From Paramacrobiotus metropolitanus (taxonomy: Eukaryota; Tardigrada; Eutardigrada; Parachela; Macrobiotidae): a DNA stretch of 64,000 nucleotides. The position numbers and the translations under genes are program-made. The stretch covers positions 372,001 to 436,000 of the forward strand of contig NW_026570300.1 in NCBI RefSeq assembly GCF_019649055.1. Reading direction: 5' to 3'. Each line of letters begins with the position of its first letter. Within the stretch, counting starts at the first letter, position 1. Below the pieces are notes generated by a model. The model did no database searches and had not been told where the DNA came from. It saw nothing but the letters and a program-made list of their open reading frames with translations. Below are positions 1-12,712 of the stretch, piece by piece.

Positions 1-198
1 ACGACGCTGGCCGCAGGGGAGGGAAGACTGCCGTTGGACTGTGCGGCTTTCATTTTCCGCTTGCGGGCCTTCCCGCTGTTGGCGGCGGAAGCGGCGGCGG
101 GGGGACTGACGTCGGAGGGATCGGAGGGGGCCAGGCGGGTCTTGGAGCGGGTGACACGCTGGAAGTCGCTGCTCGACGGGGAATGCGGACTGACCATG
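1..198 (-). CDS. N-terminal part of an unidentified gene running off the left edge
   Basis: On the minus strand an ATG at 198 opens a frame that stays open for 66 codons to the window edge. The predicted start is Ser/Pro-rich (MVSPHSPSSSDFQRV), then Ala-rich, with a basic patch (KARKRKMKA) that could be a nuclear localisation signal. The stretch is clearly more GC-rich than the sequence to its right, as expected for a coding first exon. I do not recognise the protein and no domain is visible. It could instead be a chance open frame in GC-rich DNA. The gene would be divergent from ATG3, so the 2 kb between them may hold both promoters. Confidence 0.4.
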
Positions 199-2289
199 AC
201 TAGAGGCGGACGGGAAATGCGAGAGGATCACGTGGACAGGGTGAGAGAGCTTGCCGTCTGCAAAGATCAACACCACGGTTGTCACGTCAGCGGAAAAAAG
301 GTTGGGTGGGGATGAAGTTAATGCGACACCTGTATTGCATCGTGCGGAGGACAAATTAGGATGGGGCGATCAAAATAAAAATTTGTATAAAATTCTCTTG
401 TAAAACAAGTACAAGTAAACCGTGTTAATGCACCGTCCGTCCGTAATCAGTCCAAAATGATAAAGTAATTAATCATCACCCAGAATCCCCGATTAGCGCT
501 TTTCAACCATGAACCAGATCATTAACATTCCCGAAAAATTATACAACGTAAAAATTTAAAAATACCCAAGATGGCAAAATTGTAAATGGTTAAACTCAGG
601 AAAATATCTGTTTAGAAATGCGATTCGATTTCACCAAAACATTGTACGATAACGCAGAACGCACAATATAAACAACGGTTCGTCCTGCTGGAAAAATAAA
701 TAAAAATCGTATATTTTTAAACCAAGCACCAATATCAGTTATCCTAAAGTATCGCAGCGGTATGCAGTACGTATTGGATTTCCGAAAAATTAATTAGTCG
801 CACTCCGCGTGAATATTCCCGTTCTGAAACTGAATCACGAGAAATAAACCACTACATCTCGAAATCACCATGATTAACCGTTCATCACTACTAAATTCAC
901 TCGAAACAGACGGTTGTTTCGTACGTAGCGCTGGTACACGTCATGATCGAATGTTGCACATGCGCGCCGAAAGTTCGCCGAACCGTATGATCTAACCGGA
1001 AATGATTAAATCAGAACCTTACGTCAAAATTACATTCGAAATGTTCACTTTAATACAGTAGCAAATTATTGACAGTCAATGTAAAATGAAAATGACCGAT
1101 AAAATCACAAGATTTTGTAATAGTAAGCTTTAAGCTATAACTTCCAGCTATTTCGCAGTTTAACAACACCGCTGCAGCTTTTTTAGTAACCGGAAATTTG
1201 TAAAAAAAATTTACAGATCTGACGGTATTTCAAAACACGCCAATAATCTGGGAAAATTTGCCTCCACAAATAACATTCGTGTACGAAATTTCTACAGGTT
1301 GAACGCTGAACGATGACATACCTGTCTAAAATAACCGAGAACAGTCCAGAATAGCACACGGGAAAACACTGCGACCGTCGATAAATCATGCCAAATTGTC
1401 ATGCCACCTTGTTAGCGAAGGATTCAAACCAGCGTGAGCATTATCGGGTTCCGCGTGGCCACGGCAATTATCAGCAATCCCACTGGCCCACCATCAACAC
1501 CATAAACCTGCCTGTCGTCATACTGTAGCGCGTCAGTGATAAGGGGAAACCAGGTCAGGACAAAGAACCCCCAGCAAGCACTCAACCACGATTCAACGTT
1601 CAACTAATTAAGTAACTCAACTCGCTGTGATCCGCAGACTGCTGAAACTGCAGCAGCTGCCGTCTCCTGCACTAAAGGTGTGCCTGGAGACGAGGACAAA
1701 CGAATCGAAATCTATTCCTTACTCAATTAGTTGCGGATGACTGCGGGACGATAAAAAACGAAATACCGCATTGATGCCAAAAATAATGTTCCAGGCTTTT
1801 TGAAAATCTGCCAACACCACTCTGACAAATTTCTCACGAATCAATGCACTACACGGCCTACGCTTCCCGGAAGCGCAGGTGATACGTTCTGCGTATGCGA
1901 TGCGTCAATAAAATGCTGTTCTTGGCTGACTGCGTGCTTGCCCTGTATGGCTGCCCTGTAATATCGTCTCGTGAACAGGAAAACGATTGCAAGCGCACTA
2001 GTACTGTAAGTCAATCCGTATGGAAAATTTTAATGGAAATGGTATTTACGTGACTTCCATGGTAATGGATTTCAACACCAGCCCTGTGATTTCATAAATT
2101 TTATTTGCTGTGAATTTTGTCTTTTTAGTAATTTAGTTTTTCGTGTTTTGGAATAATTTAAGGATTTGCCGTTTGCGTAGCCATTCTTCGGAATCTGAAC
2201 ATCGGTGCCCAGTCCTCATTGCGCGTATTGTCTTTCATTTTTTTGTTTGCGGAATAATCTTGCCTTTCTCTTTCGAGTTTTATTCAGTC
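199..2289. other. Intergenic region, no gene recognised
   Basis: AT-rich sequence with only short open frames and no recognisable protein. It separates the leftward partial gene from ATG3 and must contain the ATG3 5' UTR and promoter near its right end, but I see no clear TATA box or other defined element. Confidence 0.5.
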
Positions 2290-4454
2290 ATGGCTATGCA
2301 GGATTTTATCAACAACATGAAAGGGACAGCTCTCGGAGTGGCTGAATATCTCTCACCTGTTCTCAAGGTACAGCGCTTTTAGCCCGATTTCAGGGATATG
2401 TGCGTGTAGAGATGTGGTTTCTAAATGGGAGGTTTGATCCAGGAATGTTAATGTTGTCTTTGATTGGCAGGAATCCAAATTTAAAGAGACTGGTGTACTG
2501 ACTCCAGAAGAGGTATGTGTACTTTATTACTGTGTTTGTACTAGGTGCGCACCCTGTTCTCACACATAGTACTTAATGGTTAGTACGAGGAATCCGTAGA
2601 GATCCGTTCTGTCTAAGTTTAAATTACGTGGCGATTTTTGGTACGATTCTTCAGCCTGAACCATACAAACAAACACAGCTGATCATCGTTGGCTATGTAT
2701 GTTCACTTTTTGATAGTTTGTGATCGCTGGAGATCATCTGGTGCATTACTGCCCTACATGGCAATGGAGCCAAGGAGAGCCGAGCAAAATTAAGCCCTAC
2801 TTGCCTCCTGATAAGCAGTTCCTAATTACGAAAAATGGTAAGTACAGTATGTTTACAGTTTAGGATGATAATTACTGTATGCAGTACGTAACTGATTTGT
2901 TCACGTACAAGTTTACAACAAAATGGCATTCGTAACATAGGTAACTAACATTTTCTTTTTTCTGCAATGGTAAAAAATTATATTGCTTCTAATTCTGTAA
3001 TTGTCCGCAGTAAACTCCATTGGTAGACTACTACTACTCGTAGAATGTGATGGCCAGTTTCCACAGTAATTCGTTATTAATAAATGTGTACTGTTGATGC
3101 GTGATTTTTTGTGCATTGTATCTGTTAAAATTTGTGTTGTGTGGACAGTGCCCTGTTACCGCCGCTGTCATCAGTTGGAAAGTAAGGGGGATGACCGGAT
3201 AATTGAGATTGAAGGCGATACGGATGGGGGCTGGGTGGATACGCATCCAGATGAGAATGGCGATGCGGGATCCGCGGCAGCGCAGACCAAAACGGAAGCT
3301 GTTAAGCAAGAGGTGCGCATCGCTGAATATACAGATTCTAGTCCCGCCACGTGTTCAAAATATTTCTGCGTCAAACCTAATTTTTTTTATATACTTTGGT
3401 TTGTTTCCGAGTTGTCCCATGATATCTCCATGATAAGTGAATTGGAATGGGAAATTATCTTGGACTGTAGTAACTGCAAGTTATATTAGCATCAGTAATT
3501 GTGTGTTTGTTATTTTGTTGTTAGCAGTCGGTGAAGCCATCAAACGGGGCTGACGACGATGATGATGATGAAGATGAAGAAGCGGGGGATATGGAAGATT
3601 TCGTCGACAGCGGTTTACTGGACACCGACGACCCGGTAAATCCGACATCTGATTGTGCCGCATTGCTAATCGAAAGGACATTCGAGAATACAGTCAAGTA
3701 ACTAAACTTGTTTTGTGGTTGTTACATGTAGAGTACGCTGGTGACGGTCCCAACGAAAGCCAAAGCCCAGACGTCCGTGGAAGAAGAAGGCATCGAGCAG
3801 ACGCGCACTTACGATCTCCACATCACGTATGATAAATACTACCAGACACCGCGACTGTGGCTTTTTGGATATAACGAGGTAATTGTTAAACATCTGTAGA
3901 TTTTGAGAAATTAAAGTTGACAGTACTTGGGGATCTGGGAACATCTGGATCTTATTTTTTCAGAACCGACATCCATTAACAGTGGAGCAGATGTACGAAG
4001 ATTTTAGTGCCGATCATGCCAAGAAAACCATTACAATGGAGGCGCATCCGCACATTTCCGGTCCACCTATGGCTTCCATTCATCCTTGCCGGTAAATATT
4101 TTGCCGTGCGATTAAAACTTAAAATATTCGGAATTATTCTGGAATTTTGTTCCGGGTTTTTGCATGCAATATTGCCACTTCAGACGCAGTTTGTTTGTAT
4201 TTTTGGAGTTTTGTTAAGAAAATGTAGAGATTAAAAAAAGCTTTGATGTAGTTAGTAATGTTGGTTTGCCTGATTTTATTAATTGCGTGCCCCTGTTTTA
4301 CAGGCATGCCGAGGTGATGAAGAAGATCATCCAGACTGTGGCCGATGGCGGAAAGGAGTTGGGTGTGCACAATTACCTGGTTATCTTTTTGAAATTTGTC
4401 CAGGCAGTCATACCGACGATTGAGTATGATTACACCCGTAATTTTACCTTTTAA
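2290..4454 (+). CDS. ATG3: ATG3, E2-like enzyme for ATG8/LC3 lipidation (8 exons)
   Basis: ATG3 takes ATG8/LC3 from ATG7 and transfers it to phosphatidylethanolamine on the growing autophagosome. Exons that keep frame: 2290-2367, 2471-2512, 2717-2837, 3149 to about 3312, 3528-3635, 3732-3878, 3964-4091, 4304-4454. Recognisable blocks are the N-terminal amphipathic region ([10 protein letters not shown]), the E2-like fold ([14 protein letters not shown]), the acidic flexible loop (a run of Asp/Glu around 3555-3600), [15 protein letters not shown], and the catalytic HPC motif (Cys codon near 4088). The C-terminal block [10 protein letters not shown] is also present. ATG codons at 2290 and 2296 are both possible starts; 2296 aligns best with animal homologues. 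The end of exon 4 is uncertain because no strong donor is seen. The gene looks intact, unlike the copies at 11.7 kb/39.1 kb and 45.5 kb. Confidence 0.95.
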
Positions 4455-4929
4455 TCCGTGGTTATTAGCCGTGCTGTCATCTTCCTTCGAACGATATGCT
4501 CCAAAAATGTGCAATGTATTTATTTTGTGTTATTTATGGCCATCTTACCCCGGTCGATTGTTACTTTTTTCACTGTTCGGCGGTTTCACTGTGCTTGTGA
4601 GTTATGACAGTGGTTTGCCGGCCAAGGCTTCCTTTTCTTTCTTGATAATTCCTTTTGTATCGAATACCGATTTGACATTGATTAAAGAAGTCATAAGTAT
4701 GCCGCAGATGTATGATATCCACCCGTCACGTCTCCGGTTATAATTTAAGCTTTTAATTGGTAATTTGAACCTCCGATTCGTCGATGACATCGAGCTGTCA
4801 GCCTGCCACTGTCAGGAAAGTAGTTTATTTAGTAACTTTATTGCCACATACGAAACTTCTACTTGGCGCTAGGAATTATTGTCATTCTTATATAAGGGCT
4901 CTTAAATGGTTAGAATAGAATCAATAGAC

Positions 4930-5260
4930 TCGGTAAGCAGCCGGACTTGATGTCCATGAGTCGTGGGTACAATAGGCACAACTACAAAAAAACGGTTCAA
5001 GACAGATTTATTTTAGAGAGCAGATTCTTGAAATCCCGCGGCATCCACCCGTAGTATTTTCACCCAAACATTCTCTACTCGCTCAAAGATATTCTATCAC
5101 ACGTCCCAGCGTGCCCTGTGCCCACTACGGTCTTCTGTTTTGTTCGGGCTTCGCTTGTCTTCGACTTTCGGAGGTCATACCCGCAGATGTGATACAACGT
5201 CCGTCATCTTGTCAAGGCGATCATCTTGACCGCATCCAAAAAATACTGGCGTACATGATG
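4930..5260. repeat. Copy 1 of a diverged direct repeat (partner 7660-7990)
   Basis: The order of short matching blocks is the same in both copies: an ACCGGACTT-GATGTCCAT-like block, a TTCAAGACAGATTTA-like block, a GTAGTATTTTCA/GTAGCATTTTCA block, then CTTCGACTTTCGGAGG versus CTTCGGCTTTCGGAGC. Divergence is high. It is probably part of the old segmental duplication that also produced the extra ATG3 and F-box copies. No coding function is seen. Confidence 0.5.
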
Positions 5261-7659
5261 ATGACTGTACATCCAAGAAAGTACAAGTTTATACAGTACA
5301 AGTGTATCCGCTTCGGCAGCAGCTTCCCCTCCTCCGGTCATTACGGTGATTGATATGTCCATCTATATAGCGCATTTGATTAAAATATTGGCGACACCGA
5401 AGTATGGTTAAACCGCCATGCGGGATAGGATCTGCCGAGTGCCGACCCCGCCACGCCACATTCTTTACGCCTTACGCGCATTGGACATAGCATGCAGGTG
5501 CACATCAAAAATCGTTTAAGCATATTTATAGTATAATCAAAGAATTTATCAGTCGAATTCATTTACTGTATTCGTTTCATAACAATTCATCGTAGAACAA
5601 AATTTATAGTTGCTATAACTGCAGTGTAGCATATGGCTGCTTTCTGAGCATTACGCTCTATTATGTGCTATCTGCATCTTAAATTTCACACAAGAAATTT
5701 ATCACTCAGCTTATCGCCTGGTTAGATGGATGTGAAAACACGTTAATGGCACTGGTACAATTACTGCCAAACAGAACTCACAAATCTTAATCGTTTAATT
5801 TGGATCCTTCTACAAAAATTTTTTCGTCATGGCATGGGTGTATCTGATACTGTACTGTGTATAACAAACATATTAAGAGTGCGCACAGAATCCACAGATT
5901 ATTTCACAATCTAAAAAGTAAAAACAGTCGGTATGTACTCTGATTATTACGTATACGCTGTCAAAATTCAAATTATATAATGTCGAACAAACAAAAGAAA
6001 ATTCCGGTCTAGCAAAATGCCGAATGGATGCTGTGGACTTTTTATATAAAAACGGGCATCTTGGCTTTGTTCCAGTAGCGAAACAGAAAATATGAGCTGA
6101 CCTCAAATCGCTACATCTGTCGGTTACAACATTTTAATAATATTAGTTATTTTAGCGTTTGAATCGCCGATCATGTCGAGCTGCTAATGTCCAAAATATA
6201 CTAATTTTAACGCCAAAAACCAAACTAACAATCAATCAGGCGCTGTATAACTATCATTATTACATCAGGAGCATTTTATGGTTAACACTCGCACAATTTC
6301 ACATTCGATTTACGTCGGCTTTTCCTGTGCGCCGGCCAGGCAGCGCCAATCACGATCGTGCAACACGCCCATTTCCGGCTGTGTTACGAGGCTTTTGCAC
6401 ACTCGCGCCAAATTTAACATTCCGTTACAGAATCAAAAATTCAGTTTGTCTGATCTTGGATTTTTTTATCCTCTCATAACTCATTTACTTTGTGCTTTTC
6501 AGAGTGGAGTTAGTTCCGATATTTAAAAAATCTGGGTCGACCTATTTTAGTTTTGTAAATTCTTATCATCGATATTACGGAGCATTGACTTGCAGATCAA
6601 GATTGGGACGCTCAGTTAATATTCCATTTGCCTGCGAAAATTGCGTTGTTTGAATAGTAACTCGTTTCTTCAAAGTCTGCAATATCAACCGTAGCTAAAA
6701 AAAACAGCCAGCAGCGCACATCCGCAGAATCTGTGAGGAAAGAAGGTGGATGTTATGTTTACATTTCAAAGAGGAGTCGACTCCTGGGTAGTCACTCAAG
6801 TTAGCAGTGTTGATCTGAGCCGTCATTGTGGCGAATCCGGTTGTTAGTTTTGCGAGATGGACTCGTCTGGGAAGTCGAGGCTCCCATTTACTCTGAGGAA
6901 CTGATCTCTACTTTATTACGCTATTTCCAGATAACAACAACAACGTAACAAAATGCTTATCTTCTGACGTTTCTTCAGTGAGCTCTTCGCTTTCTGTGTA
7001 AACCAGCTGTTACCAGCAATTCAATTTGCTCTGTGCGTGTTGTTACACGGTTGCTGTGCAGGTCGACCTCAGATGTGGTGTTCACACGGCTCCTAATGAG
7101 CAAATGATATTTCAGAATTTTAGTTCATTTTCTGGAGCGAAACCAACATTATTAATATTAAGAAGAAATGAAGAATACCGAATAATAAGAATGCCTCAAA
7201 TACTCAAATAATCAACAAATGAAACATTAGTAAAATCAAATCAGCGCATTCAGCTACAAAGCCAGTCCGAGGGAGACGGTGAAACCGCGGACAGAGCGAT
7301 TTTTACAGTCTCTTGTGTCACAAACTTCTCTTCCCGTATCAACAAACTAATTTTCCCTAAGTATAAACCGGTATTAAAATATGCTGAATAGCAGGATCAA
7401 GCAACGTACGTTGTCCGATTCAAAAACAAAAAATCTGGTCGAGCGTAAGCAGGGAAAACGTGTGCCACTTCCGGTTCGGGAGTGTTCCCGTTTCTGTTGG
7501 CTAACAATAACACAGTTGTTCTGTTTTCCTAAAATTTTAGCTAGTTCTATAGCTTACCAAATTCTCTAGGAATACATATAAGGCTAAAGAGCGTGGCACA
7601 TCTGCAGAATTTGTTCTTGGTTTTTTAAGCATTTATTGCGCCTGAGCGGCAGTAGAAAT
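5261..7659. other. Intergenic region, nothing recognised
   Basis: AT-rich DNA with scattered short frames only. I see no domain, no tRNA and no clear transposon end. Confidence 0.5.
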
Positions 7660-7990
7660 TGTGCGAGTGTTAAAACAGATAACCAGATTAACAACCGGAC
7701 TTTGATGTCCATTGGCACAGTCTGTACACAAAGAAGTGATTCAAAGAGAGATTTACGTACTTTAGAGAACTCATGCAACTAAGTAATCCCGGACCATCAT
7801 CCTGTAGCATTTTCAGTCTCATTCAGTCACAAGGTCAGCATGCCCAATGTTTTTGTTGTTTTGCCCTTATTTTTGTTTCCAGCTTCGATTCTCTTCGGCT
7901 TTCGGAGCCTGTACCGCGATGCAGTGTGGATGAAGTTAATCATCTCGATCAATTCCAAGAAACCACTGAAGTACCGGTATATAGTCATGT
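7660..7990. repeat. Copy 2 of the diverged direct repeat (partner 4930-5260)
   Basis: Matches the left copy in block order as described there. It lies just downstream (3' side) of the minus-strand F-box gene. Confidence 0.5.
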
Positions 7991-8107
7991 TGCTATCAAA
8001 ATCAAACAAATTAGCGGTTAAATTAAAACTTATGAAGCCATCATCCGTACAACAAAGAGCAAAATTTGGATTCCCATTCCTACACGAACAGAAGCAGTGC
8101 ATTCGGC

Positions 8108-10541
8108 TTAACACTTATGAAGCTCGTCCCGCAGCATTAAAAGAATCCGCTTAGACAGCAGCTCCCGATGCTTTTCAGTTATTCCTGCCCAAGGTGAATC
8201 GCGAATCCGATCTAGTTGTCCCATTCGCTCACCAGGCTGCCACAGTCTCAGCACCTACTCAGTAAGGAATTGACATGTAAACAATACACGTAAATACATT
8301 GTACATACAGTACATAATACAAGCCCAGCACGGATAAGTACTGGCTTATGACTAAAGAGAATTTTTGCAACTCCGACTGAACGGAAACGCCGTCTGTTGC
8401 TTTTTTCCAGATTTTAAAACTGACCAGAGATATTCAAGAAAAAAGTTCGGCACAATTTTTCTAATATGCAGCGGGTGACGCATACCATTCGACGATTATT
8501 TATCTGCGATACCCACATCACGGTAAGTACTTAACAGTAATTAATATTCATCCAAGGCAGACACGATTACCATTCACACAGTATAGCGGCGTTAATATAA
8601 CTATTACAGCGACGTCGACCTACGCTAGCTATCGTTTGTACAGTACTTTATACGTAATATATCTGCATTTTGGCAAGCGGAGTTTGTATAAAGATGATAC
8701 CTGCCGTGATCCAACAGCGGATAACTGCATATGTGACCTTTTCCTTTCTCGTGCGCGCGGATGATCAATTTCCGCATCCTCCCTGTTGGTAGATTTCCTA
8801 TACCAAACTTCGCCATCCAGCGTCAGCTGCACGTCCACGTTCTCCAGTTCGCGTAAGTTACAGATGCGGTAACAAGCTGAAATTCGAGATGCCGGCGGTT
8901 CCCCATACAAGGCATCGCAGCAGCACAGTAACGAAAAGTCGGCAAAACCGTATTCTGCTGTGAAACCCGCTGACGCCGGCTCCGCTGTCAACGTACCGTG
9001 AAGCCGCTTCCCCAAGGGACGCGTGCGTGCACATTCTGTGCGCGGTATTGACCACATCTCCAACCATTCGCTCCCCGCGGAGCTCCAGACAATTTTCAGG
9101 AAAATGTTGACGACAGGTACTCGAACGTCTACTGCAGAAAGCATACTGATAATGGTGCTGACATGGCGCATATCTTCAGAGTAGGTTCCTGTAATAGTGA
9201 CCATGGGCGTGGAGGTCTTGACGGTCTTGTGCAGGATCACGGCAAATTTATATCCCAGGTTGTGGTCATGTTGGAATTTGTCTAGGCAGATCGTCACCGG
9301 CAACGGACACGATGATATCATGGTATTCCAGATTGGATGCACACGGCGACATCGCTGCTGATCATGTAAGTCCAGACAGAGGAAGATTTCTCTTTGCAGT
9401 TCGAAAGGCAAACCGATAAACTCAAACTGGGAAGTCTCGACATCTGCATGCTGTGTTTTACTGATGTTCTAAAATATGTCAAATAGTCATCCAGCATCCG
9501 ATGTAGTGATTACTACAGAAACACCCTAATTGGTGACCTAAAATATTTTACCGGTAAATGTCCAAGAAAACCAAATTTGTACTGGATATTCTGATGATGC
9601 CATTCTCGTATTTTTTGATACTTGCTTCGCATTTCTTGATTCGCCAGCGACTTTTGAAGGTTTCGAAGAAGCTTTTCCTGTAAAAAATAGACCTATACCC
9701 ATGTCCTGTATAGGCCTTGTTTTATTATTTCCGTCATCGTTCATCGTATTTTATTATAACTTAATATATCAATCAGCTAGAAACACAAAGTATTAAACTG
9801 CGTCAACTATCACACTTCTATACTTGCAAACATATTTGAAAATGGTTAAAACATCATGAAGGTCACGATTTATCCTCAATCAGAAAACATGATCATCGTG
9901 CTTACACATCTTTGCGGAGGAAACTTTTTGGTAACTGGACATATGTAGACCATCTTCGTAGCATTAATGGCTAACACAATCACCCGCTCTTCACGCCGCA
10001 GTACTTCCAAACACTCCCGCTGATGTGCTGTAACCAGTTGTTGCAGTTGTGGGTCCGCTGGTAGCGACATTTTCGATTTCATGTATTCACGCTCCGGGTG
10101 ACCTTTTAGTCGGTAAGCAGCTGGCCGCAAGCGTTGAGCGAACATGCTGACCACACAGCGGACAACCGTTTCATCCATACAAACCTCAACAAATGCGTAA
10201 GAATCTCGCATAACGAGAATACGGCACGGGTACCAACGCCACGGGTGGTAACGGTCAAGTCGCAGTAGCGTTAACGCTTTGGCATGCTGTTCGCGGTTTT
10301 TGGTGCCGCTCTGCTCCGATACCATACTGTCCCACTTAATTAGATCTTCCTTGTAAAAAATGGGGCAGGAGCAGCGGGATAAGGGGACAGTCTCAGCGCG
10401 ATGGCCAGGATAGTCAAAATCGACGATGCATGTGGTGTTCCGGGCATCGACGTCGATGAGCGCTCCATGGTGAATGGCACCGACATCGTTCGTCACGTCG
10501 ATAGCGCCGTAACGCCAAACATCTACAGGTTCCTCTAGCAT
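8108..10541 (-). CDS. Tudor/Agenet-like plus F-box protein, copy 1 (intact, 4 exons)
   Basis: Minus-strand exons 10541-9906, 9677-9552, 9468-8701 and 8254-8108 join in frame (all phase 0, GT..AG borders) to about 558 residues. Exon 1 carries two related segments, DVWRYGAIDV...VDFDYPGH and WRWYPCRILV...DSYAFVEV, which look like Tudor/Agenet-type chromatin-reader repeats, then an RLKGHPEREY motif. Exon 2 is helical (LLRNLQKSLANQEMRSKYQ). Exon 3 begins with an F-box-like motif (GLPFELQREIFLCLDLHDQ, then RCRRV and W), which in known families binds SKP1 in ubiquitin ligases. The target is unknown. The ATG at 10541 is the first in frame and copies 2 and 3 start at the same place. The domain names are my reading of motifs; the exon structure is strongly supported by the three copies. 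Confidence 0.75.
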
Positions 10542-10720
10542 TTGTTTTCATGTAGAAACTCCGATGGATATACAGTACACTGTGAACGATGGTGAGCAGA
10601 AGGCGGTGTTAGTGTGACCATAGGTGACAACAGCAAAATGTGGTCAGGGTGGTGAGGCCGTGAGAGTACGTAGCCATTTCCGATTATGGCTAAACACTTT
10701 TCTTTCCAGTACACAGTGCA

Positions 10721-11459
10721 CACCCCACGGGCAGCCAGTTATATTCACAAGTCAGTGCCGTTCACAGTGCTTCACACTTCACTGCATCGCGCACGCGCCG
10801 TTGAAATGATTGGGCTTTCACGATCAGCAGTTATTTGCCGTTTTCGATTTTCTTTCCACGATTTTCGTAAATAGTTTTTGTTTAGATTATCGACAAAATA
10901 AGAAGCCCCATCAAGGGCCTTAGGGGGGTTGTAACGAGCGAATTTGCAATTCGTTTCAGAAAAACGATATCCAGAGCAGATTATATAAGGCAGAATAGCC
11001 CGTATAAAAACGGTGCTCACCGCATTCGGATGAATAATCTGCGCTCCTGCAGCTGCCAGGGACAAAATCACATGTCACAATAAAAAGGGCGAAAATGCAA
11101 AGACATAAAAATAATCTTAGATTTTTAATTCGCAGTTGTATCAGTGGGTCGCCGACGAACGAAAGATGACATCTCATATCTATACACAGAGACGAGCTTC
11201 GGATAAATAAGTACTGCACGAATCGAAGTCCGGTTTAAAAACGCAAACGATCCCTAAATGTGAATAGGCTATGCCCCAAAACGATAATTATATTTGGATA
11301 GCCAAAAAGAAATCGAAAATCCAAGTATTTGCATAAATCGCAGAAAGAAAATCGCAAGAACACTGCTTGAAATTGAATAGCAACACTGCAACAGACAGAC
11401 GGTGGGAAATTTCAACGGCGCGATGCGGATTCTGAACGTAACTGGCTGCCCGTGGGGTG
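10721..11459. mobile_element. Non-autonomous DNA element with long imperfect inverted repeats
   Basis: The outer 21 bp at 10721-10741 (CACCCCACGGGCAGCCAGTTA) are repeated exactly in inverted form at 11439-11459. Inner parts also match in inverted orientation with changes, for example the GATTTTCTTTCC block near 10845 and its counterpart near 11345. There is no transposase frame. It lies between the first F-box gene and the decayed ATG3 copy. Target-site duplication not resolved. Confidence 0.6.
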
Positions 11460-11682
11460 GGCAGCCGCATATGTATTATAAAGTAGTGCGCCAGCTTGGA
11501 TAAGTATTAAAATGTTTCTTAATTTTGTAAAAATTCAGCTAGAAGTCTTCGTAGTATCAGCCATATCGCGTATGTACACACTACACACAATACAATCATT
11601 ACAATGTAATGTACAATACTTACGGTTAGATTATACTGCATGATCCAATATATTCGGATCCCACTTATTGTTAGATCTTAAC

Positions 11683-12604
11683 AGTCGGTAAAGGCATCAT
11701 ACAGGGCTGACGATGACGAGGATGGTATGGAAGACTTCGACGTATGCGGATTACTGGAACACTGACGATCCGGTAAATCTGACATTTTACCCTGCCATGG
11801 ACCGAAAATACAGTGGAGGAAGAAGGAATCGAGCAGATGCGCACCTAAAATATCCATATAGAAAAAACTCGATATATATTACGTACATGCACTTATTGTG
11901 TATATGATAATTAATAATTAACACTACTGCCCGACACCGGTACTGTGACTGTGGTTGTTTGGATATAATGAGGTTTAAGTAGGTGCTCAGGAGGTATAGA
12001 AAAAAACTATTGTTGACAGTTTATGTTAATTTGGGAATGTATGGGCTATTATTTTCAGAATCGGCATGCGTTAGTACGGTAACTGAGGTGCATTGTGCGC
12101 AGATTCTACAGATCCTGCATTTGTAGCGCCGAACTGCCGATCATGCCTAATGTGGACAACGCTAACCATTGCCGTTCCTCTTGGAGTACGAGAGGAATGA
12201 ATGAACATTAAGAGTGGAATGTTCATTCATTCCTCTCTAGAGCAACGGCAATGCGCAACCATTACGACTGAAGCGCATCTGCACATATCTGGTCCATCTA
12301 TGGCTTTGAATTCCGTGAATCTCTTCCGGAAAATGTAATCTAGTCGATCGCGCCATCGCGGTATATACTGTATCTGTCTGTATCTGGTAGCTTTGCGATA
12401 AAACTCTATGAATACGGAATTATTTCGGGATTTTGTTATTGAGATTTCGCATGCAATATAGCCGTCTTTTTGAAGCGATTTATTTTTGTTTTGGTAAGGT
12501 TTAAAAAAGTCGAAACTCAAAAGTTTTTAATAGTTAAGTAGTTAAGTACTAGTTTTTAATAGTTAAGTACTAATTTTTCATGGTTTTAATTTGGTTGGTT
12601 TACA
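11683..12604 (+). pseudogene. Decayed ATG3 copy, left part (exons 5-7)
   Basis: Blocks match ATG3 exons 5 to 7 in order. AGTCGGTAAAGGCATCA to CTGACGATCCGGTAAAT (11683-11778) matches exon 5 and its donor. GTGGAGGAAGAAGGAATCGAGCAGA (about 11813-11837) and TTGGATATAATGAGGT match exon 6. AATCGGCATGCGTTA and TGGTCCATCTATGGCTT match exon 7 (about 12058-12330). Frames are broken by indels and a fold-back insertion at 12191-12236. The copy continues at 39080 on the far side of the giant element. Confidence 0.85.
12191..12236. repeat. Fold-back hairpin inside the decayed ATG3 copy
   Basis: Perfect 19 bp arms (12191-12209 and 12218-12236, AGAGGAATGAATGAACATT and its complement) around an 8 bp loop, extended by weaker outer pairing (CATTGCCGTT / AACGGCAATG). 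It interrupts the exon 7-like block, so it is a later insertion or local inversion-duplication. Confidence 0.8.
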
Positions 12605-12712
12605 CCCGAGTAAAACAGTTTGTAAAAAATACGTTAGCTAAACGTTAGTTAAAGGCCAAAATTCGAACACTGTTCCAATTTTGGCCTTTAACTAACGTTT
12701 AGCTAACGTATG
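12605..12712. mobile_element. Palindromic (MITE-like) element, left part, split by the giant retroelement
   Basis: CCCGAGTAAAACAGTTTGTAAAA (from 12605) is matched in inverted orientation by TGTTTTACAAACTGTTTTACTCGGG ending at 39079. The inner arms ACGTTAGCTAAACGTTAGTTAAAGGCCAAAATT and their complement are both on the left side (12631-12663 and 12677-12709). The element forms one long palindrome once the retroelement is ignored. It lies in intron 7 of the decayed ATG3 copy. Confidence 0.85.
12709..12712. repeat. Target-site duplication TATG, left copy
   Basis: TATG immediately precedes the 5' LTR and TATG (39053-39056) immediately follows the 3' LTR. A 4-6 bp duplication is normal for Ty3/gypsy integrases. 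Confidence 0.85.

Noticed and set aside
3094-3489. Separate 131-residue gene at 3.1-3.5 kb
   Set aside because: This open frame is ATG3 exon 4 with intron sequence on both sides.
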